Shown here one piece after another: positions 32,537 to 39,834 of a stretch of 64,000 bases of DNA. The stretch comes from Nitrospirota bacterium (GTDB taxonomy: Bacteria; Nitrospirota; JACRHL01), in NCBI GenBank assembly GCA_029858285.1, contig JAOUFN010000003.1, positions 62,001 through 126,000 of the forward strand, in the 5' to 3' direction. Below the pieces are notes generated by a model. The model worked only from the letters and a program-made list of their open reading frames with translations. It was not told the origin of the DNA and did no database searches. How positions within the stretch are numbered: the stretch's first letter is position 1; every line of letters begins with the position of its first letter. A program made the translations under genes and the position numbers.

Positions 32537-34063
32537 TCACATCACCGGTTCCGGCGCGCGGTATTGGATCGCCTCGGCCACGTGGGCGGCACCCACCTTG
32601 TCGTCCCCCTCCAAATCGGCCACTGTGCGCGCCACCTTGAGTACCCGGTGGTAGGCGCGGGCTGACAGCCCCATACGCGTCACCGCCTGACGCAGAATGC
32701 TCTCGCCGTCCTTCCCCAGGCGGCAATGGTTACCCACCTCCTCGGTGTTCATGCGGCTGTTGGAGCGGCTGTCACCGAGGCGCTCCTGCTGGCGCTGGCG
32801 CGCCTCCGCCACGCGCTTGGCAATCGCCTCCGACGGCTCTTCCCGTGCTCCGCCCATGAGCTCCCCCACCGGCACCGCCGGGACCTCCAGATGCAGGTCG
32901 ATGCGGTCCAGCAGCGGGCCGGAGATGCGGCTGCGGTAGCGGGCCACTTCGCGCGGGGAGCAGCGGCAGTCGCGCCCCGGGTCGGTCAGGTAGCCGCACG
33001 GACAAGGGTTCATCGCCGCCACCAGAATGAAGCGCGCCGGGTAGGACAGGGACGCCGCCGCGCGGGAGATGGTGACAGTGCCATCCTCCAGCGGCTGGCG
33101 CAGGACTTCCAGGGCGTTGCGGCGGAACTCGGGCAATTCGTCGAGGAACAGCACGCCGTGATTGGCCAGACTTACCTCGCCGGGGCGGGGCATGGCACCG
33201 CCGCCGATCAGGCCCACGTCGGAGATGGTATGGTGCGGGGCACGGTAGGGGCGCTCCGCCACCAACCCCTGCCCCCCCGGCAGCATGCCCGCTACACTGT
33301 GGACGCGCGTCACGTCCACTGCCTCGTCCAGCGACAGGGGGGGTAGAATTCCCGCCATGCGCCGCGCCAGCATGCTTTTTCCGGAGCCGGGTGGCCCCAC
33401 CATCAACACGTTGTGTCCCCCTGCCGCCGCCACCTCCAGTGCTCGCTTGGCCGAAGCCTGACCAGAGACTTCGGAAAAATCCGGAAAACCCACAGTCCGC
33501 GCCGCCAGGGGCCGCCGGTCCGCCACCACGCGAAGTGCCGAAGCCTCCACATCGCCCCGCAGGAACGAAACCAACTCCGCCAGGGACGCCACGCCGTAAA
33601 CCGCAATACCTTCGCACACGGCGGCCTCGGGGCCGTTTTCACGGGGCACCACCAGCCCGCGCACGGTCTTGTCGGCGGCCGCCGAGATCGCCAGCGACAG
33701 CCCCCCGCGCACCGGCTTGACGCGGCCATCCAGTGCCAGTTCCCCCACCACCATAATTCCCTCAATGGAAGACGGGGCGACGATGCCGTCGGCCACCAGG
33801 ATGCCGATGGCGGCAGGCAGGTCGAAGGACGATCCCTCCTTGCGCACGTCGGCTGGGGCCAGGTTGACGGTGATGCGCTTGACCGGAAACGGCATCCCGC
33901 TGTTCTTGAGGGCCGCCTGCACCCGTTCTTTGCTCTCCTTGACCGCCGCGTCCGGCAAACCAACGATGGAAAACGCCGGAAGGCCGTTGGCAATATCCAC
34001 CTCGACCTCGACTGGATAGGCGTCCAGCCCCAGTACCGCCCCGCTCATGACCCGTGAAAGCAC
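32537..34063 (-). CDS. comM: ComM/YifB Mg-chelatase-like AAA+ ATPase
   Basis: The 508-residue protein has an N-terminal Lon-like fold (LDAYPVEVEVDIANGLPAFSIVGLPD), an AAA+ core with Walker A GPPGSGKSM and Walker B VLFLDELPEF, a Cys-rich insert (NPCPCGYLTDPGRDCRCSP) and a C-terminal Mg-chelatase domain. ComM is a branch-migration helicase needed for natural transformation in several proteobacteria, but homologues are widespread. The GTG at 34063 is preceded by GGGGGAG. Confidence 0.93.
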   Translation of the reverse strand: MLSRVMSGAVLGLDAYPVEVEVDIANGLPAFSIVGLPDAAVKESKERVQAALKNSGMPFPVKRITVNLAPADVRKEGSSFDLPAAIGILVADGIVAPSSIEGIMVVGELALDGRVKPVRGGLSLAISAAADKTVRGLVVPRENGPEAAVCEGIAVYGVASLAELVSFLRGDVEASALRVVADRRPLAARTVGFPDFSEVSGQASAKRALEVAAAGGHNVLMVGPPGSGKSMLARRMAGILPPLSLDEAVDVTRVHSVAGMLPGGQGLVAERPYRAPHHTISDVGLIGGGAMPRPGEVSLANHGVLFLDELPEFRRNALEVLRQPLEDGTVTISRAAASLSYPARFILVAAMNPCPCGYLTDPGRDCRCSPREVARYRSRISGPLLDRIDLHLEVPAVPVGELMGGAREEPSEAIAKRVAEARQRQQERLGDSRSNSRMNTEEVGNHCRLGKDGESILRQAVTRMGLSARAYHRVLKVARTVADLEGDDKVGAAHVAEAIQYRAPEPVM

Positions 34064-34169
34064 CGCATCTCCCCCAATCTGGAATTGCCGCTAAAATGAT
34101 TCCAATGGCGGGCACGGTAGCACCCGCCCCACCGCGCTTTCAAGGGGGCGGGCGGGCACTTCTCGCTGC

Positions 34170-34450
34170 GGTATTCGTGTAAAACATACGGCACGGCCAA
34201 GTTCGTCGCGTAGAGGGAAACTCCAGCGGTGGGCGGGGCCATTCAATATCCCCGTTCACCCCAGGCTTGTCGAAGGGTACCCTACGCCACCCATCCCGAC
34301 CGGGGGGCGCTCGCTCTTCGAAACCCGTCGGTCCGAAATGCGGGCTGCGCTTCGACAGGCTCGGCGCGGGCGGGTTTATTTTGGACATTGGAAATGGCGT
34401 GGCCGGATTCGCGATGCATCCGCCCGTGCCGTATGTTTTACGCGAATACC
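34170..34450. repeat. 280-base nested palindromic element, possibly MITE-like
   Basis: The ends are 27-base inverted repeats with one mismatch: GGTATTCGTGTAAAACATACG at 34170-34196 and its complement at 34424-34450. Inside, CAGGCTTGTCGAAGGG and CGCTTCGACAGGCTCGG form a second inverted pair; related cttcgacaggctc repeats are common between genes in proteobacteria. There is no transposase and no convincing ORF. It sits between comM and the HU terminator. Confidence 0.72.
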
Positions 34451-34472
34451 TCAGGGGGTCCGGGCCCCCCAC

Positions 34473-34507
34473 AAAAAAGGGCCACCCCCACCGGGGGTAG
34501 CCCTTTT
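34473..34507 (-). terminator. Intrinsic terminator of the HU gene
   Basis: On the minus strand AGGGCTACCCCC-GGT-GGGGGTGGCCCT is followed by TTTTT, 20 bases after the HU stop. A matching A/T context on the other strand makes it potentially bidirectional. Confidence 0.9.
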
Positions 34508-34527
34508 GCAACAGTCAGCGGGGCAGA

Positions 34528-34803
34528 CTAGAGCTTGGACTTGAAAGTCGGAGAGGCCTTGAAGCCGACGTTTTTGCTGGCGGGAATCTGGATCGACTTC
34601 CCGGTCTGCGGGTTGCGGCCGACACGGGCGGCGCGCTTCTTGACGGTAAAGGTGCCGAAGCCGGGGTAGGCAAAGCGCCCTTCCTTGGCGATGGCCTTCG
34701 CCATGGTGGCGAATACGGAGTCGACGATGGTCTCGACTCCCTTCTTGCTGACGTCCTTGCCACCCTTGCTGGCTACCGCGTTAATCAGTTCTGCTTTGGT
34801 CAT
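34528..34803 (-). CDS. hup: HU-family DNA-binding protein
   Basis: The 91-residue protein starts MTKAELINAVASKGG and has the HU/IHF beta-arm GRNPQTGKSIQIPASKNVGFKAS. It bends and compacts DNA as a nucleoid protein. I use the ATG at 34803 with the strong site GGAGGTGGAG; the track start adds 41 residues of leader sequence. It is a single-gene unit with its own promoter and terminator. HU rather than IHF is preferred because of the sequence around the arm tip. Confidence 0.95.
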   Translation of the reverse strand: MTKAELINAVASKGGKDVSKKGVETIVDSVFATMAKAIAKEGRFAYPGFGTFTVKKRAARVGRNPQTGKSIQIPASKNVGFKASPTFKSKL

Positions 34804-34897
34804 GTGCGCTCCACCTCCATCGAATGGTTGGGCAAACGGTGAGTTCAGATGCTGGCGGACGCTGTGGGAATCCGCACAAATCCTCGTGCCGGGCCGT

Positions 34898-34926
34898 ATC
34901 GTAGGTAAGCTAAAAAACCTTGTCAA
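34898..34926 (-). promoter_or_regulatory. Strong sigma-70 promoter of the HU gene
   Basis: The minus strand carries a perfect -35 TTGACA and a near-consensus -10 TACGAT separated by exactly 17 bases, with an A/T-rich spacer. Transcription would start about 90 bases before the HU ATG. This is the best promoter in the window and fits an abundant nucleoid protein. Confidence 0.85.
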
Positions 34927-34974
34927 GCGCTTGGGACAAGGTTTTGCGGGACTTTTTTCCCGCGCCGGGCGTGA

Positions 34975-35808
34975 TTACGTGGCGTTATTGTTCAACACCC
35001 CGCCACGGCCTGTTCCCTGCATACGGTCGCGCAAGGCGTCCCCCAGCAGGTTAATTCCCAATACGGTCAATAAGATAGCAACTCCTGGCCAGATGGTAAG
35101 GTGGGACGAGAACAGGATGTAATCACTTCCCTCCGCCAGCATCGCGCCCCAACTGGGCGTGGGCGGCTGGGTACCCAATCCGAGGAAAGAAAGTCCCGCT
35201 TCGGCCACGATGGCGCCCGCCATGCCGAAGGTGGCTTCCACCAGGACCGGGGCCATGACGTTGGGCAGAATGTGCCGCAACAACACCCGCCGGGCCGAGC
35301 AACCGGTGGCCCGCGCGGCCTCCACCCATGACAATTCACGCGCCAGCAACACCTGTCCGCGCACGATGCGCGCATACCCCACCCAGCCCATGATGCACAG
35401 GGCCAGCACCACGTTGTTGAGGCTTGGCCCCAACACCGCAGTCAGAGCAATTGCCAGGAGAATGCCAGGGAAGGCCAGAAACACGTCCACCAGCCGCATC
35501 AGCGCCTCGTCCACCCATCCACCCCGGTAACCGGCAATGGCACCGATCAGCGTCCCCAGCAGCACCGACACGGTGACCGTCACCACCCCCACATAGAGGG
35601 ACACCCTTGAGCCATAAAGGATTCGGCTGAAGATGTCGCGCCCCAAGGCGTCCTGCCCCAACAGATGCCCCGGGCCTGGCCCCAGCAGGCGGTTGGGAAG
35701 GTCCATGGTGGTAGGGTCTGCGGTCGCCAGCCATGGTGCAAACAGGGCAGCCAGCACCAGAAGCGACAGGCAAATGCCGCCGAACAGTACTGGAAAACGG
35801 CTCACCAT
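34975..35808 (-). CDS. Dipeptide/oligopeptide ABC transporter permease, DppC type
   Basis: The 277-residue inner-membrane permease has the DppC/OppC plan: an N-terminal segment, the periplasmic stretch GPGHLLGQDALGRDIFSRILYG and the EAA loop EAARATGCSARRVLLRHILPN that contacts the ATPase. The start at 35808 has a strong AAGGGAGGGG site and overlaps the upstream beta-propeller gene by seven bases. No ATPase or substrate-binding gene is in the cluster, so these must lie elsewhere. Substrate (peptide, nickel, other) cannot be told. Confidence 0.92.
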   Translation of the reverse strand: MVSRFPVLFGGICLSLLVLAALFAPWLATADPTTMDLPNRLLGPGPGHLLGQDALGRDIFSRILYGSRVSLYVGVVTVTVSVLLGTLIGAIAGYRGGWVDEALMRLVDVFLAFPGILLAIALTAVLGPSLNNVVLALCIMGWVGYARIVRGQVLLARELSWVEAARATGCSARRVLLRHILPNVMAPVLVEATFGMAGAIVAEAGLSFLGLGTQPPTPSWGAMLAEGSDYILFSSHLTIWPGVAILLTVLGINLLGDALRDRMQGTGRGGVLNNNAT

Positions 35809-36833
35809 CCCCTCCCTTGCTCCTGGGGAACGGGGGTCTGCAGCGAAGCAGCGTCCACCAGCATTAATCGCTGCTCCGTGTAGTCGTAGAGGTAGAGACG
35901 CTCCCCGTCCGGGTGAGGAGTAGAAAGTATCTGCGTGCCCGGCAGGGCAATTTTGTGGGTAATCAACCCGTCGTGCCGGTTCCACAGGCAGATGGCTCCG
36001 GCGGAACTGGAGGGGGGGAAGATCAGATATTCAGTGCCGAATGGCACCACATTGGTGCTCGCGGTCCACGGCCAGCTGAAATTGTATTCCCCGGCCACCG
36101 AGCGCGCCGCTACGTCCACCGCCTTTACCACCACGCGGCTGGCCACATAGGCGGCATAAATCAGAGGATCGTCGGGGGTGAACTGGGCAAGCAGGTACGG
36201 GTGGTTGAAGCGCGGACACGCCCGCTCACCAAGGCTGAAATCGTCCAGTGACAGGGAACGCACTTCACGCCCCACGCTCACCAGGGCACGCCCCTCGGCG
36301 GAACGGTAGAGCACATTGTTCACCGGTGCATCCATGGCGCGGGTGACGGTTACGGTCATGGATTCCAGGTCCACCGCGCGCAATTCGTAAAACTGCACCT
36401 GATCTCCGTTGTTGCCGTTGTAGATGGACAGGGCCGTGGCGCCGTCCGGGCACGCAGAGACATAGTTGAAGCCCAGAGGGCCGGCCGACAAGCGCCGCTC
36501 CTCGCCACTATCCACATCAATACGGGTGAACACGCAATCCGGCGCGAAGGCGTTTCCAGAGTCGTCCAGCAACTCTCCCCCTACCAGCACCACGCGGCGG
36601 CCGTCCGGGGTCAGTTGGGCGTCCAGATGGAACAGCCGGTTTCCCCCTGGCGCCTCGAAGCGCCATCGCCCCAGAATTTCCTGGGTTGCGGTATCCACTA
36701 CCAACAGTTGCTGGCGGTAGGGAGTGCCAAAGGTGTTAAGGATCACCATGCGTCCGGCGGCGCAGTGCACCCGGAAGGGGATGGACAGGACCGGGTCGCG
36801 TTCGAGGGGGATGTATGCCGCAGGTGAGGTCAT
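35802..36833 (-). CDS. Cytoplasmic beta-propeller-like protein between two Dpp permeases
   Basis: The 343-residue protein has no signal peptide and consists of repeated strands typical of a YVTN/WD-like propeller, for example LLVVDTATQEILGRWRFEAP, THPHPDGERLYLYDYTEQRLMLVD-like blades and LTPDGRRVVLVGGELLDD. I recognise no catalytic motif. The ATG at 36833 follows AAGGAATCC; the track start adds 24 residues that overlap the upstream permease. Its end overlaps the DppC start, so it is part of the transporter operon. Function unknown. Confidence 0.75.
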   Translation of the reverse strand: MTSPAAYIPLERDPVLSIPFRVHCAAGRMVILNTFGTPYRQQLLVVDTATQEILGRWRFEAPGGNRLFHLDAQLTPDGRRVVLVGGELLDDSGNAFAPDCVFTRIDVDSGEERRLSAGPLGFNYVSACPDGATALSIYNGNNGDQVQFYELRAVDLESMTVTVTRAMDAPVNNVLYRSAEGRALVSVGREVRSLSLDDFSLGERACPRFNHPYLLAQFTPDDPLIYAAYVASRVVVKAVDVAARSVAGEYNFSWPWTASTNVVPFGTEYLIFPPSSSAGAICLWNRHDGLITHKIALPGTQILSTPHPDGERLYLYDYTEQRLMLVDAASLQTPVPQEQGRGW

Positions 36834-36855
36834 GGATTCCTTGATTTGTCCGCCG

Positions 36856-37776
36856 TCACCGCAGGCGTACCCGGGGATCGGCGGCAGCGTAGCAGATGTC
36901 GGCAATCAGGCTGGCGCACACATAACCCAAACAGATGACCATCACGCATCCCTGCACCACCGGGTAGTCACGGGTCTGAATGGCCTCCACTGTCAGGCGC
37001 CCCAGTCCCGGCCAGGAAAAAATGGTTTCGGTGATGATCGCTCCTGCCAGCAGGGCGCCAAACTGCAAACCGATCACGGTGATGACCGGGATCAGCGCGT
37101 TGGACAGCACATGTCGCACCAGCACCTGCCAGCGCGACAGCCCCTTGGCCAGCGCGGCGCGCACAAATTCGCGGTCCATCACCTCCAGCAGGCTGGCGCG
37201 GATCATACGGGTGAGGATGGCGGCCATGGCCGACCCCAAGGTAATGGCCGGCAGCACAAAGGAGTCGATCCCCTCCATGCCGCCCAGGGGCAGCCACCCC
37301 AGATTCACCGAAAATACCAGCAACAACAGTGGTCCCAGCCAGAAATGGGGCATGGACACCCCCAGCAGGGCGGCTATCATCGCCCCATGGTCCACGACTG
37401 TGCCCGCGCGAATGGCGCTCAACAGGCCGAGGGGAAAGGCAATAGAAAGGGCCACGCCCATGGCCGACAGGGTCAGAAGCAGGGTGGGCAGCATGCGCTC
37501 CGCCAGCACTTCCCGAACCGGTCGCCCGGAATGCAGGCTCACCCCCAGATTGCCTTGGGAAATTCCCCGCACATAGCGGCCAAACTGCATCAGCAGCGGC
37601 TCGTCCAGGTGGAGTTCGTGGCGCAGGGCCTCGCGGTCGGAAGGCATGGCCATCTCGCCCAGCATGACCTCCACCGGGTCGCCCGGAATCATGTGGATGA
37701 GCAGAAACACCGCCGTCAGTACCCCGGCCAGAACCGGGATGAGGGTGGTCAATCGCCGCAAGAGGAATGCGCCCAT
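36856..37776 (-). CDS. Dipeptide/oligopeptide ABC transporter permease, DppB type
   Basis: The 306-residue inner-membrane permease starts MGAFLLRRLTTLIPVLAGVLTAVFLLIHMIPGDP, the DppB/OppB hallmark, and contains the EAA-type loop FVRAALAKGLSRWQVLVRHVLSN and the closing GLGRLTVEAIQTRDYPVVQG. It lies 22 bases upstream of the beta-propeller gene. The start at 37776 gives the family N terminus though its ribosome binding site is weak; the track ORF adds 88 unrelated residues. Confidence 0.92.
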   Translation of the reverse strand: MGAFLLRRLTTLIPVLAGVLTAVFLLIHMIPGDPVEVMLGEMAMPSDREALRHELHLDEPLLMQFGRYVRGISQGNLGVSLHSGRPVREVLAERMLPTLLLTLSAMGVALSIAFPLGLLSAIRAGTVVDHGAMIAALLGVSMPHFWLGPLLLLVFSVNLGWLPLGGMEGIDSFVLPAITLGSAMAAILTRMIRASLLEVMDREFVRAALAKGLSRWQVLVRHVLSNALIPVITVIGLQFGALLAGAIITETIFSWPGLGRLTVEAIQTRDYPVVQGCVMVICLGYVCASLIADICYAAADPRVRLR

Positions 37777-38195
37777 GGCGACGGATTGTTCCACGCCCAC
37801 CCCCCCCAGCACAATAGCCGGGGGCGCATCTCCGGCAACTCCGGACCCGGGTTGGGGGACGCTCGGCCCGGTTCCCCCAATTCCCCCGAAAGTGGGATTG
37901 CCATCCCTGGTTTCGGCAGCTAGAGTGAGAAGTGAACGGAATGCGGAGTTTATGTGTCCGCCGCAAACCGGGTCCCTTCGTGCCTGACAGAAAAAAAACG
38001 CAGTTGGGCGGTGTCGCTGGATTGGTCTCCGGTGCGGCACCGCCCGATGCGTTTTGGGGGCGATGAAAGAAATTTTTCTGGTGGCGGGCCCTGCCCCGGG
38101 TTAGGCCGGGCGCTTGCTGAGATGCGGTACGACCCGTGCGACGCCGCCTACGGGTAACCTGGCACCGCTCGCTGCCGTGGAGTCCGGGACTCCCC
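37777..38195. other. About 420 bases between dppB and the TonB-like gene
   Basis: I find no gene here. The stretch holds the terminator-like hairpin after the TonB-like gene (37991-38045) and presumably the promoter of the Dpp cluster in its left half. No RNA gene is recognised. Confidence 0.6.
37991..38045 (-). terminator. Probable intrinsic terminator of the envelope operon
   Basis: On the minus strand GGGCGGTG and CACCGCCC pair across a 24-base loop and are followed, seven bases on, by a run of eight T. It lies about 150 bases after the TonB-like stop. The spacing to the T-run is longer than usual. Confidence 0.5.
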
Positions 38196-39428
38196 CTAGA
38201 TGCCTTGGGAGAAGTGGAACGGATAGGTACCTTCCACCACGCCCTTGGGGACCGGCGGGAAGGTCCACTCCTTCACCCGGCTGACCAGTTCCCGGTCGAA
38301 GGCCGGGGCACCGGTGTCGGAACTTTCCACCCGTGCGTCGGTAACTCTCCCGTCGGGGGCAATCACCATGCGCACCACCACAGTGCCCTTCAGACCCGGG
38401 ATGCGGGTCAGTGATTTGTCGTAAAAATGCTTCAGTTCGCCGCGGTGGCTGCGGATTATGCGCATGATGTCTTCCACCTTGCGGATGCCGCTGCCCCCCA
38501 CTTCGCCTTCAATCTTGAACGGGCTTTCCACGATGGTGGTGGCGCGGGCCACCATCTTCTTCACGTCCACACGACCAGCGGAGACATCGTTGAGGAAGGC
38601 TTGCAACTCCTCGCGGCTGACGGCAGAGACATCGCGGTCGCCAAGGGCGATCTTGATCTGCTCCATGTCGCCGATGTCCCGCAGCAGCGCGTCGATGTCG
38701 GCCATGTCGTCGGCACCCCCTGGTTTGTTGCCCTTGCGGGTACCAGGGACGGTGGCTGACGGAGCTCCGGCGCGCCCCCCGGCGGGACCGCTCACCAGAG
38801 GTGCCTTGGGTTTGCTGGCCAGCACATCGGCAAACTCATCGTCCTCCTCGTCGCCCATGGCCCCGAGTACTCCGGCGGACATGGCGGCCTCGGCGTTGCG
38901 GCGGGCTTCTTCCTCCCGCTGGCGCTTCGCCTCCAGCGCCGCTTGGATGGCGGCCAGTTTGGCGGCCTCGGCAGCCTGTTTTCTGGCCTGCTCCTCGGAC
39001 TGCCGCTGGGCCATGGCCTCAGCCCTTTGGCGGGACTCGGCATCCATCGCCTGCCGTGCCTGTTCCTCGGCTGCGCGTCGCCGGGCTTCCTCCTCGGCCT
39101 GCCGCCTGGCTTCTTCCTCGGCCTGTCTACGGGCGGCATCGGCCTGCTTTCTGGCTTCTTCCTCGGCTTGCCGTCTGGCTTCTTCGGCCTGCTTTCTGGC
39201 CTCCTCCTCGGCCTGACGCCGGGTCTCTTCCATGGCCTGCTGGCGGGCCAGGTCTTCCGGGTTGATCAGCAGCCTGGCGACGTGGAACTGCTCCCCTGCC
39301 TCCCGGGGTTGCGGCGCCGCGTGCAGGAAGGTAAGCAATGCGGCCACCACTGCGTAGACCCCGAGGGTAACGGCCAGAAGCCGACGGAAACGGTCCGTCT
39401 CGTAGGGAGGATAAAAATCGTGGTTCAC
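38196..39428 (-). CDS. TonB/TolA-like envelope protein with AgmX/PglI-type C terminus
   Basis: The 410-residue protein has one N-terminal membrane anchor (RLLAVTLGVYAVVAALLTFLHA), a long coiled coil of RRQAEEEARKQAEEA repeats (about 55-190) and a C-terminal TonB-like domain (GTVVVRMVIAPDGRVTDARVESSDTGAPAFD). That is the plan of TolA/TonB energy transducers; the C-terminal type also occurs in AgmX/GltG-like proteins of gliding and envelope complexes. The GTG start is chosen to place the anchor near the N terminus. It is the last gene of the five-gene operon. ExbB/D or TolQ/R are not adjacent. Confidence 0.82.
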   Translation of the reverse strand: MNHDFYPPYETDRFRRLLAVTLGVYAVVAALLTFLHAAPQPREAGEQFHVARLLINPEDLARQQAMEETRRQAEEEARKQAEEARRQAEEEARKQADAARRQAEEEARRQAEEEARRRAAEEQARQAMDAESRQRAEAMAQRQSEEQARKQAAEAAKLAAIQAALEAKRQREEEARRNAEAAMSAGVLGAMGDEEDDEFADVLASKPKAPLVSGPAGGRAGAPSATVPGTRKGNKPGGADDMADIDALLRDIGDMEQIKIALGDRDVSAVSREELQAFLNDVSAGRVDVKKMVARATTIVESPFKIEGEVGGSGIRKVEDIMRIIRSHRGELKHFYDKSLTRIPGLKGTVVVRMVIAPDGRVTDARVESSDTGAPAFDRELVSRVKEWTFPPVPKGVVEGTYPFHFSQGI

Positions 39429-39447
39429 GGTATGAGGCTGTGTGGCA

Positions 39448-39834
39448 TCAGCGGGAAAGGCGGTGCTCAAGGGCGCGGAGACGGCGCAGGGTCTGGCGGT
39501 CAAGCGGCTCCGCCAGTTCCTGGCGGAGCCACTGCATGTAATCGATGCCGGGGTCCATCTGGAAACCCTCCGGCTCGCGCCACGGCAAGCGCGTTTCACC
39601 ACTGGGGGTTTCGGCCATGCCGGTAATGTCGAGGGCGCCGCCGGAGATCACCTCGTGTTCCCCCGGTGCGTGACCCCTGCCACCCCCGGGCCTGTCCTGA
39701 GCCAGCGCCGCCGGGATCAAGGCGAGAAGGGACAGTGCCCCGGTCAGCAAGACCACGACCGACAGCCTGCCAGCCCGAACGGGCAAAACCAGGAGATACC
39801 GGAGAAATGGGGTGTGGAACGAATTACGGAACAT
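39448..39834 (-). CDS. Small exported or anchored protein of the envelope operon
   Basis: The 128-residue product has a long signal/anchor (LSVVVLLTGALSLLALIPAALAQ) followed by a Gly/His stretch and a C-terminal amphipathic segment (WLRQELAEPLDRQTLRRLRALEHRL). I recognise no family. Its ATG overlaps the end of the giant TPR gene by 11 bases (TATGTTCCGTAA), which supports both the start and operon membership. The track start lies 59 codons upstream inside that gene. Confidence 0.75.
   Translation of the reverse strand: MFRNSFHTPFLRYLLVLPVRAGRLSVVVLLTGALSLLALIPAALAQDRPGGGRGHAPGEHEVISGGALDITGMAETPSGETRLPWREPEGFQMDPGIDYMQWLRQELAEPLDRQTLRRLRALEHRLSR

Noticed and set aside
34140-34511. 123-codon minus-strand ORF over the palindromic element
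   Set aside because: It spans the inverted repeats and runs into the HU terminator; composition follows the palindrome and no domain is visible.
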